From Alistipes senegalensis JC50 (lineage in GTDB: Bacteria; Bacteroidota; Bacteroidia; Bacteroidales; Rikenellaceae), in NCBI RefSeq assembly GCF_025145645.1, contig NZ_CP102252.1, positions 2,046,001 through 2,110,000 on the forward strand: a DNA stretch of 64,000 bases, in the 5' to 3' direction. Positions within the stretch are counted from its first letter, which is position 1. Every line of letters starts with the position of its first letter. Made by a program: the position numbers and the translations under genes. Of this stretch, positions 33,668 to 43,221 are shown one piece after another. The notes under the pieces were generated by a model. That model searched no databases, was not told the DNA's origin, and worked only from the letters and a program-made list of their open reading frames with translations.

Positions 33668-36600
33668 ATGAATACAATAAATCTATGCCTGCGGGGCAGG
33701 TGGCTTCTGGCGCTTTTCGCCTCCCTGTTCCTCGCTGTCGGCGCATCCGCCCAGAATGAGGTCCGGGGCCGCGTGACGGCCGACGGACAGCCGCTCGTCG
33801 GTGCCAGCGTCATCATCAAGGGGACGACGACCGGAACCAGTACGGATACCTCGGGTAATTTTACGATCCGGGCCAAAAGCGGGGCCGTGCTCTCCGTCGG
33901 GTTCGTCGGTTACAGGACCCGTGAGATCGCCGTTACGGCCGGGGCGACCTTCCTCGACATCGTGCTCGAAGCCGAAGAGGCCCTGATCGACGATGTGGTC
34001 GTCATCGGTTACGGCTCGATGAAGAAGAGCGATTTGACCGGATCGGTCGTTTCCGTGAAGATGGACGCCATCAAGGATATTTCGGCTCCGTCGGTCGAGG
34101 GATTATTGCAGGGCCGTGCTGCGGGATTGCAGATCATGAATACTTCGCAGGACCCCGGGGCGGGGGCCGTGGTGCGCATTCGCGGCAACAGTTCGCTCAA
34201 CGGTTCGAACACTCCGCTGATCGTGGTGGACGGATTTCCCATCGGCGATGCCGGCAACCTGTCGCAGATCAACCCCTCGGACATTGAGTCGATCGAGATT
34301 CTGAAAGACGCTTCCTCCTCGGCCATCTACGGTTCCCGCGGCGCCAACGGCGTGATTCTGATCCAGACCCGCACCGCCAAAGGCGGATCGACCCAGGTTT
34401 CGGTGAACCACCGGACCACCATCGGCCAATTCACCGATGAACTCAATGTCTGGCGCAATCCGCTGCAAATGGCGCAGATCGCCAACGAGGAGCTGACCAA
34501 TGCCGGACTGCCGGCCCTCTATACGGGGCAGTACAATAACGGCACCTACTATCCGTCGCTCATCGAGATCCAGCAGGGCAAGTGGTCGAACACCGACTGG
34601 GCCGACCTCTGTATGCGCACGGCCGTGGTCAATAATACGACGGCCACGTTGTCCCACTCCACCGACAAGGCGTCGATCAATCTGAGCCTTAATTATTTCG
34701 ACGACGAGGGCGTCTATAAGAAGGACAATTTCCGCAAAGGCAATGTCACGCTCAACGGTTCCTACAAGCTGGCCAAGAACTTCACGCTTCAGACTTCGAA
34801 CATTTTTTCGATCCATAAGCGCCATGTGAACAACTCGCTCGAATACGGTCGCAACCCGTTGTGGCCCGTTTACGATGAGGACGGCAACTATTTCGTCGCT
34901 TCGGAAACCGACTTCGGCCATCCGCTCATCATCTCCGACAACGTCAAGAACGAGACGCAGGGCCGCGACCTCATTTCGTCGCTGGCCGCCGAGTGGGAGA
35001 TCGTCGAGGGGCTGAAAATCCGCACGCAGCTCAACTACAACTATTCGACTACCGTGCAGGATGTCTATAACGCTTCGAACACCTCGCAGGAGGCGCACGA
35101 CATGAACGGCATCGCCCAGATGAACAACACCCTGTCGCAGGACGTGCTGAGCGAGACCTACATCACCTTTCAGCGGACCTTTGCCGACCGGCACAACCTG
35201 TCGGTCATGGCGGGACACTCGTTCGACTACAATATGGGCCGCACGCTCAGCACCACGGCCTACGATTTCGTAAACGATGCCCTCGGCAACGAGAACATGG
35301 GTGCGGGAAATCCCCAGAAGAACGTGATCAACAACACCTATCAGAACAGCAAGCTGCTCTCGTTCTACGGCCGTCTGAACTATGTGCTCGACGACAAATA
35401 CCTCTTTACGTTTACCATGCGCGCCGACGGGTCGTCGAAATTCGGCAAGAACAGCAAGTGGGGCTATTTCCCCTCGGGCGCCGTGAGCTGGAAACTCCAC
35501 AACGAGCCGTGGATGCAGAAACTCAATGTTTTCGACGAGTTCAAGATCCGTGCGAGCTGGGGGCTTTCGGGTAATCAGGGTATCTCGCCTTACCAGACGC
35601 TCAACCGTTACGGTACGGAGAAATACTGGTTCGCGGACAAATGGCAGACGGCTATCGGTCCGGGTTATGAGGCCGGCCGCGAGGGTGCCAACGACCGCTA
35701 TATCCTTTGGGGCGGCATTTCCAACCCCGACCTGAGGTGGGAATCGACCCGTCAGTGGAACCTGGGTGTCGATCTGGCCTTTTTCAAGCGCCGTCTGCGC
35801 GTGACGATGGATTATTACGACAAATATACCACCGACCTGCTGCGTGAGAAATATCTGCCGCTGTCGAGCGGTTACGACAAGATGTGGGTTAACGACGGCA
35901 ACATCCGCAACCGAGGTTTCGAGTTCACGCTCGACGGCGACATCGTCAGCCGGAAGAACACCTCTCTCTCCGCGACGTTCATCTTCTCGCGCAACCGCAA
36001 CAAGGTGACCGATTTGGGCAACGCCGTATCGAGCGGTCTGAGCACCGATTACCTGATGGGGATGCAGTACGAAGTCTGCGGCCAGTCGCTGTCGATGTTC
36101 AACGGCAATCCGAGCGTTTATGCCATCGGCTATCCGATGTATGTCTTCTACGGATACCGGGTGGACGGCATCATTCAGCAGGGCGAGGACCCCGGCTTCA
36201 TGAGTTCCGACGGCAAGGATCTGCCCGGCGAGTTCAAGTATGTGGATCTGAACGGTGACTATGCCATCGACGATAAGGACCGCTGCATCATCGGCGACCC
36301 GAATCCCGATTTTACGGCCAGTCTCAATCTGGCGTTCCGTTACAAGAATCTCGACGTATCGGTATTTCTCAACGGTGTGTTCGGCAACGACATCATCTAT
36401 AACGGCTATACCTACGATCCGCGCGTGAAGATCAAGCGCTGGACCCCCGACAACCCGACGAACAAATACCCGCGCCTGAATTCGACGCGAAGCTACCTGT
36501 TCTCGGACTATTTCGTCCATGACGGCTCGTTCGTTCGCTTGCAGAACATCAATATCGGCTATACGATCCCTGTCCGCAAAGCCTTTATCCGCAGCGTGCG

Positions 36601-36739
36601 TGTGTTCGCCAACATCGAGAACGCCTATACCTTTACCGAATTCGACGGTTACGATCCCGAGGTGGGGGTCGATGGTATCTATTGGGGCGGTTATCCCCGC
36701 CTGCGGAAATATACCATCGGTCTGGATCTGAAATTCTAA
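33668..36739 (+). CDS. SusC-like TonB-dependent outer-membrane transporter
   Basis: 1023 residues. Signal peptide (AVGASAQ), then a carboxypeptidase-like domain (GRVTADGQPLVGASVIIKG), a TonB-box region (DDVVVIGYGSMKKSDLTGSV), the plug (GRAAGLQIMNTS, RIRGNSSLNGSNTPLIVVDG, SIEILKDASSSAIYGSRGAN) and a 22-strand barrel ending in the aromatic-Lys-Phe terminus LDLKF. It imports large glycan fragments together with SusD, energised by TonB. It follows the enzymes, rather than leading the operon as is usual. Confidence 0.96.
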   Translation: MNTINLCLRGRWLLALFASLFLAVGASAQNEVRGRVTADGQPLVGASVIIKGTTTGTSTDTSGNFTIRAKSGAVLSVGFVGYRTREIAVTAGATFLDIVLEAEEALIDDVVVIGYGSMKKSDLTGSVVSVKMDAIKDISAPSVEGLLQGRAAGLQIMNTSQDPGAGAVVRIRGNSSLNGSNTPLIVVDGFPIGDAGNLSQINPSDIESIEILKDASSSAIYGSRGANGVILIQTRTAKGGSTQVSVNHRTTIGQFTDELNVWRNPLQMAQIANEELTNAGLPALYTGQYNNGTYYPSLIEIQQGKWSNTDWADLCMRTAVVNNTTATLSHSTDKASINLSLNYFDDEGVYKKDNFRKGNVTLNGSYKLAKNFTLQTSNIFSIHKRHVNNSLEYGRNPLWPVYDEDGNYFVASETDFGHPLIISDNVKNETQGRDLISSLAAEWEIVEGLKIRTQLNYNYSTTVQDVYNASNTSQEAHDMNGIAQMNNTLSQDVLSETYITFQRTFADRHNLSVMAGHSFDYNMGRTLSTTAYDFVNDALGNENMGAGNPQKNVINNTYQNSKLLSFYGRLNYVLDDKYLFTFTMRADGSSKFGKNSKWGYFPSGAVSWKLHNEPWMQKLNVFDEFKIRASWGLSGNQGISPYQTLNRYGTEKYWFADKWQTAIGPGYEAGREGANDRYILWGGISNPDLRWESTRQWNLGVDLAFFKRRLRVTMDYYDKYTTDLLREKYLPLSSGYDKMWVNDGNIRNRGFEFTLDGDIVSRKNTSLSATFIFSRNRNKVTDLGNAVSSGLSTDYLMGMQYEVCGQSLSMFNGNPSVYAIGYPMYVFYGYRVDGIIQQGEDPGFMSSDGKDLPGEFKYVDLNGDYAIDDKDRCIIGDPNPDFTASLNLAFRYKNLDVSVFLNGVFGNDIIYNGYTYDPRVKIKRWTPDNPTNKYPRLNSTRSYLFSDYFVHDGSFVRLQNINIGYTIPVRKAFIRSVRVFANIENAYTFTEFDGYDPEVGVDGIYWGGYPRLRKYTIGLDLKF

Positions 36740-36749
36740 GCTGACGACT

Positions 36750-38234
36750 ATGAAAAATTTGCTTTATATCATTTCGCTCTGCGGGCTGCTCACGGCGTGC
36801 GACCTGCAGGAGGAGCCGTACGGATTCTATTCCGACGACAATTTTTACAAGAATGAGACCGATGCCGAGTCGGGGCTGCTCTATGCCTATAATGCCTTGA
36901 CGTTCCTCGAATATTCGCGCGGCATCTTCTACATCGGCGACATTCCGACCGAGACCATGTCGCCCAAGAGCGACGAGGCCGGCGATGTCTACCAGCTTGA
37001 GAACTGGATCGCGGGCCGCGAGACCGAGCAGTTGAAATACTATTTCAAATACTGCTACATTGCGATCAACCGCGCCAATACGGTGATCGACCATATTCAA
37101 AACAGTTCGGCGCTGAGTGAGACGGCCCGCCGCCGTATTCTGGGCGAAGCCTATTTCCTGCGTGCGTGGAACTATTTCAACCTGGTGCGCACGTTCGGTA
37201 TCGTCCCCGTGCAAACGCAGATGGTGGCGGAACTGTCGCAGACGACGCCTCCGATGGCGACGGGTCTCGACCAGCTTTACGACCTGATCTTCGGCGACCT
37301 GACCCGGGCGGACGACCTGCTCGAAGTCAACAAGGTTTTCGGACGGGCGGACAAGGTGGCGGCGCAGTCGTTGATGGCCAAGGCTTACCTGACCGTCGCC
37401 TCGTCGAAGGAGCACAACGTTTACCGCTATACGGAGATGCGCCGCGAACCGCAGATCATGTACGACAGCGCCGCTTATTGGGCGGGAAAGGTCGTTCGTG
37501 ATTATAGGGACTCGTACGATTTCGATACCGACCTGCGCGCCATCTACGATGTGGACAAGCCCACGGGACCCGAGCATATCTTCATCATGCCGATCGACCG
37601 CAGCGGTACGCAGGAGGGCAACTATTCCAAACTGCCTTTGCTTTTCCTGCCGTCGAACAACTCCGTGCCGTTTTACATCCGTTACGGCAACGGCGATTTG
37701 CAGCGGGCCAACGGCAACGGCTGGGGCGTTTTCCTCTGCAACGACGAGTTCGTCGAGACGCAGTTCAGCACCACCGACAAGCGCCGTACCGAGCTGATTC
37801 ATCGTGATATATACGATGCCTCGGGCAATCCGATCGTGCCCAACCAGGTCAAGGGTTACTTTTCGAGCAAATATGTCGATCCCGATTTCATCGGCGAGCG
37901 TACCAGCGCCCGGCCTTATCTGATCCGGTTTTCGGATATTGCGCTGGTGTATGCCGAGGCTGCGGGACCCGAAGAGGGGTTGGCCTATGTGAACCGCATC
38001 CGCGAAAGAGCCGGTGTGACGCCGCTTCCGTCCGGAATGACGACGGATGAATTCCGCAAAGCCGTAATCAAGGAGCGTGCGCTCGAATTGGCATTCGAGG
38101 GCAACCGGCTTTACGATCTTCGTCGCACGGCCTCGGTTACGACCACCGACATCAGGGCTGCCGGACTGAGCGAGGCCGAAGCCGCCTATTATCCGATCCC
38201 GCAGCGTGAAATAGATTTGAATCCCAATTTGTAG
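36750..38234 (+). CDS. SusD-like surface glycan-binding lipoprotein
   Basis: 494 residues. Lipoprotein signal ends LLTAC, followed by DLQEEP, a surface-export type start. RagB/SusD TPR-like helices are visible (YFKYCYIAINRANTVIDHI, GEAYFLRAWNYFNLVRTFG, KAYLTVASSKEHN), with the C-terminal GLAYVNRIRERAGV, IKERALELAFEGNRLYDLRR and YYPIPQREIDLNPNL. It caps SusC and binds the glycan. Starts 10 bases after susC and is transcribed with it. Confidence 0.96.
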   Translation: MKNLLYIISLCGLLTACDLQEEPYGFYSDDNFYKNETDAESGLLYAYNALTFLEYSRGIFYIGDIPTETMSPKSDEAGDVYQLENWIAGRETEQLKYYFKYCYIAINRANTVIDHIQNSSALSETARRRILGEAYFLRAWNYFNLVRTFGIVPVQTQMVAELSQTTPPMATGLDQLYDLIFGDLTRADDLLEVNKVFGRADKVAAQSLMAKAYLTVASSKEHNVYRYTEMRREPQIMYDSAAYWAGKVVRDYRDSYDFDTDLRAIYDVDKPTGPEHIFIMPIDRSGTQEGNYSKLPLLFLPSNNSVPFYIRYGNGDLQRANGNGWGVFLCNDEFVETQFSTTDKRRTELIHRDIYDASGNPIVPNQVKGYFSSKYVDPDFIGERTSARPYLIRFSDIALVYAEAAGPEEGLAYVNRIRERAGVTPLPSGMTTDEFRKAVIKERALELAFEGNRLYDLRRTASVTTTDIRAAGLSEAEAAYYPIPQREIDLNPNL

Positions 38235-38238
38235 CGTT

Positions 38239-39147
38239 ATGAAAAATCTGAAATATATCGTATTGTTGCTTTCGTGCCTGACTGTGATTTCCTGCACGAA
38301 GGATATCGACGAGAAGGAGCCGAGCAACGAATGCTCGATTCTCGACATCAAACTGACGGGGCAGCTGGGCAAGGCCACCATCGAACGGGTGGACGACAAT
38401 CAGGGAACCGTGATTCTCTATATTTTCGAACAGGCCGATTATCCGTGGGAAGCGGTAGGCGTCGAGGCGCTGGCCCTCTCGGCCTATGCCACGGCGGATG
38501 TCGCCGACGGCGGTACGCTCGATTTTCGGAATCCGGACCGCAAGGCGCGTATCATCGTGCGTTCCCAGACCGGGAAGCAGGTGCTGTGGACGGTTTATCT
38601 CAAACCCTACGACCCGTTCTATGTCGGCACGTGGTCCGTCAGCGACATCAAGATCTACGTGGATCAGAATATCAGCGGCAACGGTACCGGGAAATGGGAT
38701 ACTTCGATGGGCGGTTCCGAGTTCGGGACGTTTGCCTCTCCGGAGCTGGACAACGTCATCACGATTACGATGAATGAGGAGATGGTTGACGGGAAGTTCA
38801 CAGGCAAGATCGTCAATGCCGCCGGGGCCGACGGGCTGTACGGGTCGTTCAAGGGCGTCTATCCGGGCGAGTACACCGAGGATGCTCCGCTGGATATGGA
38901 CCCGCGTCTGCGGCATCTGATTCCTGCCGGGGAGTCCGACTGGGTGCTGGACCTCTCGACCAACGAGATGAAGATCTCGAAGAACAACATCACCTCGACG
39001 ATGACTTTCAGCCAGGATACTTCGGGCAATCTTTTCTTTGATTTCGCTTTGCCGGATGCGTCGGGTGATACGCCGGGCAACAATTTCTATAATAATTTCT
39101 GGCGCAGTTCGTACAAGTTCTCGTACATCGTGCGGGCCGCCGAATAG
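38239..39147 (+). CDS. Surface glycan-binding lipoprotein (SGBP-like), third gene of the SusCD set
   Basis: 302 residues. Lipoprotein signal ends LTVISC, followed by TKDIDEKEP (acidic, surface type). A bacterial Ig-like N-terminal part (CSILDIKLTGQLGKATIE) leads to a beta-rich domain beginning YVGTWSVSDIKIYV. No enzyme motif is seen. Position 4 bases after susD is the usual place of SGBP-B proteins, which add glycan affinity; the mannan ligand is an inference from context. It ends the operon before a strong terminator. Confidence 0.75.
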   Translation: MKNLKYIVLLLSCLTVISCTKDIDEKEPSNECSILDIKLTGQLGKATIERVDDNQGTVILYIFEQADYPWEAVGVEALALSAYATADVADGGTLDFRNPDRKARIIVRSQTGKQVLWTVYLKPYDPFYVGTWSVSDIKIYVDQNISGNGTGKWDTSMGGSEFGTFASPELDNVITITMNEEMVDGKFTGKIVNAAGADGLYGSFKGVYPGEYTEDAPLDMDPRLRHLIPAGESDWVLDLSTNEMKISKNNITSTMTFSQDTSGNLFFDFALPDASGDTPGNNFYNNFWRSSYKFSYIVRAAE

Positions 39148-39170
39148 GGCGGACATACTAACCTTAACGA

Positions 39171-39203
39171 AAAACCGGACCTGCCGTCGGCAGGTCCGGT
39201 TTT
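39171..39203. terminator. Bidirectional terminator between mannan operon and frr
   Basis: A perfect 15-bp stem (AAAACCGGACCTGCC / GGCAGGTCCGGTTTT) with loop GTC and T-runs on both strands, between convergent units. Confidence 0.92.
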
Positions 39204-39224
39204 TCAGTTGTCGGAATGAACGGT

Positions 39225-39782
39225 CTATACCGTCATGATCTCCTTCTCCTTTTTGGCGAGGACCTCTTCGAGGACCTTGGAGAACTTTTCGAGCAGTTTC
39301 TGCGACTGCGTTTCACCGTCTTTCGACTCGTCCTCGGGCATGCCCTCCTTCTGGGCCTTCTTGAAGGCATCTACGGCGTCGCGGCGGGCGTTGCGCAGGC
39401 TGATGCGCGCCGTTTCGGCCTCCGAACGCACCTGCTTCACCAACTCCTTGCGGCGCTCCTCGGTGAGGGGCGGAATCGACAGGCGGATCTGCTCGCCGTT
39501 GTTCGAGGGCGTCAGGCCGATGTTCGAGTCGATGATCGCCTTCTCGATCGGCCGCAGCATGTTCTTGTCCCACGGCTGGATCAGGATGGTTTTGGCGTCG
39601 GGTACGGTGACGCTGGCGGCGCCCGAGACGGGAACCTGCGAGCCGAAATAATCGACCATCACGCCGTTCAGGGCGTTGGGCGACGCTTTGCCGGCGCGTA
39701 CGTTCAGCAGTTCCTCTTCGAGGTGGTCGATGGCCTTCTGCATGCGGCCTGTGGCATCGTTGAGAATCGTTTGTGTATCCAT
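39225..39782 (-). CDS. frr: Ribosome recycling factor
   Basis: 185 residues, the usual length. With EF-G it splits post-termination ribosomes. Hallmarks: LLNVRAGKASPNALNGVMVDYFGS, ILIQPWDKNMLRPIEKAI, GLTPSNNGEQIRLSIPPLTE, ERRKELVKQV and RISLRNARRDA. It is the last gene of a pyrH-tlpA-frr run; a thioredoxin-like gene separates it from pyrH. Confidence 0.98.
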   Translation of the reverse strand: MDTQTILNDATGRMQKAIDHLEEELLNVRAGKASPNALNGVMVDYFGSQVPVSGAASVTVPDAKTILIQPWDKNMLRPIEKAIIDSNIGLTPSNNGEQIRLSIPPLTEERRKELVKQVRSEAETARISLRNARRDAVDAFKKAQKEGMPEDESKDGETQSQKLLEKFSKVLEEVLAKKEKEIMTV

Positions 39783-39794
39783 GACGTTTGAGGT

Positions 39795-40370
39795 TTAATT
39801 TTCGAGTGTCTTTTCAATGGTGCGGATCAGGGCGTCGAACTCCTCGTCGTCGTAGCCCACCGTGGCGAGGATCACCTTGCCCTGCTTGTCGATGAGGAAG
39901 TTGCGCGGGATGTAGTCCGTCGCATAGCGGTCGTAGACGGTCCGTGCGGAGTCGAGGCCCATCGGGAACGTGTAGCCGGTCTTTTCTCGGAAAGCCTCCA
40001 CCGTTTCGCGCTTCTCGCCGCGCGAGACGGGCAGGAAGACGAAGGGTTTGCCGGCGAAACGGTCGATGATCTCTTTCTGCACGCGAGTCAGCTCCTGGCG
40101 GCAGGGCGGGCACCACGTGGCCCAGAAATTGAGCAGCACGACCTTGCCGCGCAGCTCTTCGAGCGACAGACGGCTGCCGTCGGTCAGTTCGACCGTGAAG
40201 CCGGGAGCCGTCTCTCCGGCCCCGACGAGCGTGGTCGCTTCGGTCTTCGTCTCGGCGCTCTTCCGGGCGTTGCGGCTGCCGCATCCGGGGAGCAGCAGGA
40301 TGACAGCGATGATGACGGTGATCAGCGCCAGCATCACCCACAGCGATTTGTTGCTTTTTTTCTTGGCCAT
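39795..40370 (-). CDS. TlpA/ResA-like thioredoxin-fold lipoprotein
   Basis: 191 residues. The N-terminus is a basic start plus a hydrophobic segment ending VILLLPGC, either a lipoprotein signal or a membrane anchor. A TlpA-like domain follows: GETAPGFTVELTDGSRLSLEELRGK, LLNFWATWCPPCRQEL with the redox CPPC, and YIPRNFLIDKQGKVI with the cis-Pro region. It reduces or exchanges disulfides outside the cytoplasm. Its place between pyrH (4 bases away) and frr (12 bases away) is unusual. Confidence 0.9.
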   Translation of the reverse strand: MAKKKSNKSLWVMLALITVIIAVILLLPGCGSRNARKSAETKTEATTLVGAGETAPGFTVELTDGSRLSLEELRGKVVLLNFWATWCPPCRQELTRVQKEIIDRFAGKPFVFLPVSRGEKRETVEAFREKTGYTFPMGLDSARTVYDRYATDYIPRNFLIDKQGKVILATVGYDDEEFDALIRTIEKTLEN

Positions 40371-40374
40371 AGCT

Positions 40375-41082
40375 TTACGGTTTTACGAGCGTTCCGATCG
40401 GTTCCCCGGCAAGTACCTTGCCCAAATTGCCTTCGGTGTCCATGTCGAAGACGATGATCTGCAAGCCGTTTTCGCGGCAGAGCGTGAAGGCCGTGAGGTC
40501 CATGACCTTCAGCCGGCGGTCGAGCACCTCCTCGAACGAGATTTCGTCGAATTTCACGGCCGCGGGGTCCTTCTCCGGATCGGCCGTGTAGACGCCGTCC
40601 ACGCGGGTGCCTTTCAGCAGTACGTCGGCCTCGATCTCGATGCCGCGCAGGGCCGAGGCCGAGTCGGTCGTGAAATAGGGGTTCGAGGTGCCGCCTCCGA
40701 CGATCACCACGTAGCCCGCTTCGAGATACTCGATGGCACGGGCCTTGGAGAAATACTCGCCGATCGGCTCCATGCGGATCGAGGTGAGCACCTTGCACTT
40801 GACCCCGTTGTCCTCGAGCGCCGATTGGAGCGCCAGCGAATTGATGATCGTGGCGAGCATACCCATCTGGTCGCCCTTCACGCGGTCGAAGCCCTTTTTG
40901 GCGCCCGAGAGGCCGCGGAAGATGTTGCCGCCGCCGATGACGATGCCGATCTGCACGCCCGTCGCCGCTGCCGCCTTGATCTGTTCGGCGTAGGATTGCA
41001 GCACCTCGGGCGAAAGCCCGTACTTTTGTGCGCCTTGCAGCGATTCGCCGCTCAGTTTCAGGAGTATCCGCTTGTATTTCAT
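40375..41082 (-). CDS. pyrH: Uridylate kinase (UMP kinase)
   Basis: 235 residues. Phosphorylates UMP to UDP with ATP. Motifs: YKRILLKLSGESLQG, IGIVIGGGNIFRGL, MGMLATIINSLALQSALE, VVIVGGGTSNPYFTTDSASAL and ADVLLKGTRVDGVYTADPEKD. First gene of the minus-strand run with tlpA and frr. Upstream is the divergent dxs promoter region. Confidence 0.98.
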   Translation of the reverse strand: MKYKRILLKLSGESLQGAQKYGLSPEVLQSYAEQIKAAAATGVQIGIVIGGGNIFRGLSGAKKGFDRVKGDQMGMLATIINSLALQSALEDNGVKCKVLTSIRMEPIGEYFSKARAIEYLEAGYVVIVGGGTSNPYFTTDSASALRGIEIEADVLLKGTRVDGVYTADPEKDPAAVKFDEISFEEVLDRRLKVMDLTAFTLCRENGLQIIVFDMDTEGNLGKVLAGEPIGTLVKP

Positions 41083-41205
41083 CTCTGATGCGTTTTATCG
41101 TAACGCGAAGATAGGTATTTTTTCGAGAAATTTGCATATTATTGTCTATCTTTGGTGTCGTTACGGCACTTTTGTCGGTCGGGGCGTTTTGCCGCACCGC
41201 ATGCA

Positions 41206-41335
41206 ATCCGGTTTTGGCGCCCTCCGTTCTTTTTCCTATCTTCGGAGGCGTAACGCCCCTTTTAGGAGTCGATAGGTTGTCCGGAGACCGGGCGTGATCC
41301 GGTTTTGGATTCGTTCGTTCTTTTTCCTATCTTTG
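41206..41335 (+). promoter_or_regulatory. Tandemly duplicated promoter upstream of dxs
   Basis: Two related ~39-base copies, 91 bases apart, both start ATCCGGTTTTGG and contain CGTTCTTTTTCCTATCTT. Copy 2 has TTTG (41304-41307), 20 bases, TATCTTTG (41328-41335), a perfect match ending 8 bases before the dxs ATG. Copy 1 has TTTG (41213-41216), 20 bases, TATCTTCG (41237-41244), a degraded -7. Confidence 0.8.
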
Positions 41336-41343
41336 CAATCCTT

Positions 41344-43221
41344 ATGTCGTCGGAAGAATATAAACTGCTCGATACGATCTCGTCGCCGCGGGAGCTGAAA
41401 AAGCTCTCGGCGGAGGAGCTGCGCGTTTACTGCGACGAGCTGCGACGCTATATCATCGACGAGTGTTCGGTCAACCCGGGGCACCTGGCTTCGAGCCTCG
41501 GGGCCGTGGAGCTGGCCGCGGCGCTGCATTATGTCTTCGAAACCCCGGAGGACAAGATCGTCTGGGATGTCGGCCACCAGACCTACGCCCACAAGATCAT
41601 CACCGGACGCCGCGAGGCGTTCCGGACCAAGCGCCGGCTGAACGGCATCAGCGGCTTTCCGCGCATGTCCGAGAGCGAATACGACGCTTTCGGGGGCGGC
41701 CACGCCTCGGTGTCGATCTCCGCGGCTTTCGGCATGGCCAAGGCGGCTGAACTGCGGGGCGAGAAGCGGCAGGTGGTGGCCGTCATCGGCGACGGTTCGA
41801 TGACCGGCGGGCTGGCTTTCGAGGGGCTCAACAACGCCGGGGCCTCGAAGCGCACGAACCTGCTGGTGATCCTGAACGACAACAACATGGCCATCGATCA
41901 GGCCACCGGGGCGCTGAAAAACTACCTGCTGAAAATCTCGACTTCGGTCCACTACAACCGTTTCAAACAGCGGCTGTGGGGCATTCTGTCGCATACGCCG
42001 CGTCTGCTGAGGCTCTGCCAGAAGGCGGGCAACGCCGTGAAACAGGGCCTGCTGAACAAGAGCAACCTCTTCGAAAGTCTCAATTTCCGCTACTTCGGGC
42101 CCGTGGACGGCCACAACCTCAAAGAGCTGGTGCGGACGCTCCGTGCGCTGCGCGACATCGAGGGTCCCAAGCTGCTGCACGTTATGACCGTGAAGGGCAA
42201 AGGTTACCTTCCGGCCGAGCACAACCAGTCGGTCTGGCATGCTCCGGGGTGCTTCAATCCCGATACCGGCGAGCGGATTTCCGCTCCGGCCGATGCGGCG
42301 CGCTATCAGGATGTCTTCGGCGAAACGCTGTTGGAACTGGCTCGCAGGGATGCCCGCGTCGTGGGCGTCACGCCCGCCATGCCGTCGGGCTGTTCGATGA
42401 ACATCCTCCTGCGCGAAATGCCGGAACGCTGTTTCGACGTCGGTATTGCCGAAGGGCATGCCGTGACCTTCTCGGCGGGACTCGCCGCGGCGGGGATGGT
42501 GCCTTTCTGCAACATCTATTCGACGTTTATGCAGCGGGCTTACGACAATGTGATCCACGACGTTGCGATACAGGGCCTTCCGGTGGTGATGTGCCTCGAC
42601 CGCGGCGGATTGGTGGGCGAGGACGGCGTGACGCACCACGGGGTCTTCGACATGGCCGCTTTCGGGGCCGTGCCGGGACTGACTGTCGCCGCGCCGATGA
42701 ACGAACCCGAACTCCGCAACATGATGTGGACCGGCTTGCAGGCCGGCGCACCCTTTATGATCCGCTATCCCCGCGGGCTCGGGGAGGGGCTGCCGTGGCG
42801 GGGCCTGCCGTTCGAGACGCTGCCCGTGGGCCGCGGACGCCGCCTGCGCGAGGGGCGCGACGTGGCGTTGGTGACCGTCGGGACCGTCGGCAATGCGGCG
42901 GCCCGGGCCGCGGAACGCGCTGCGGCGCAGGGGGTGGAGGCGGCTCATTATGATTTGCGCTGGGTGAAACCCCTCGACACGGAGTTGCTCGACGAGGTGG
43001 GGCGCACGTTCCGCCGCGTCATTACCGTCGAGGACGGCTGTCTGCGCGGAGGTGTCGGCGAGGCTGTCGCCGCCTATTTCAATGCCCGCGGTTACGATGC
43101 GCACGTCACGTGTCTGGGCATCGGCGATACCTGGGTCGAACACGGCACGCCCGAACAGCTTCACGCGCTCTGCGGCTACGACGAGGAGTCGATTCTCCGC
43201 GCCCTCACGCAGCCCGCTTGA
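41344..43221 (+). CDS. dxs: 1-deoxy-D-xylulose-5-phosphate synthase
   Basis: 625 residues, TPP enzyme that condenses pyruvate and glyceraldehyde-3-phosphate, first step of the MEP isoprenoid pathway. Motifs: CSVNPGHLASSLGAVEL, WDVGHQTYAHKIITGR, AVIGDGSMTGGLAFEGLNNA (TPP site with NDNNMAI), FRYFGPVDGHNL, DVGIAEGHAVTFSAGLA and GLVGEDGVTHHGVFDMAA. ATG 41344 is preferred: it follows the promoter by 8 bases, so the transcript is almost leaderless. The stop codon lies inside a REP-like hairpin that also acts as terminator. Confidence 0.97.
   Translation: MSSEEYKLLDTISSPRELKKLSAEELRVYCDELRRYIIDECSVNPGHLASSLGAVELAAALHYVFETPEDKIVWDVGHQTYAHKIITGRREAFRTKRRLNGISGFPRMSESEYDAFGGGHASVSISAAFGMAKAAELRGEKRQVVAVIGDGSMTGGLAFEGLNNAGASKRTNLLVILNDNNMAIDQATGALKNYLLKISTSVHYNRFKQRLWGILSHTPRLLRLCQKAGNAVKQGLLNKSNLFESLNFRYFGPVDGHNLKELVRTLRALRDIEGPKLLHVMTVKGKGYLPAEHNQSVWHAPGCFNPDTGERISAPADAARYQDVFGETLLELARRDARVVGVTPAMPSGCSMNILLREMPERCFDVGIAEGHAVTFSAGLAAAGMVPFCNIYSTFMQRAYDNVIHDVAIQGLPVVMCLDRGGLVGEDGVTHHGVFDMAAFGAVPGLTVAAPMNEPELRNMMWTGLQAGAPFMIRYPRGLGEGLPWRGLPFETLPVGRGRRLREGRDVALVTVGTVGNAAARAAERAAAQGVEAAHYDLRWVKPLDTELLDEVGRTFRRVITVEDGCLRGGVGEAVAAYFNARGYDAHVTCLGIGDTWVEHGTPEQLHALCGYDEESILRALTQPA

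Noticed and set aside
41083..41343. TPP or other riboswitch ahead of dxs
   Set aside because: The promoter lies 8 bases before ATG, leaving no room for a riboswitch leader. The upstream sequence is better explained by the promoter duplication.
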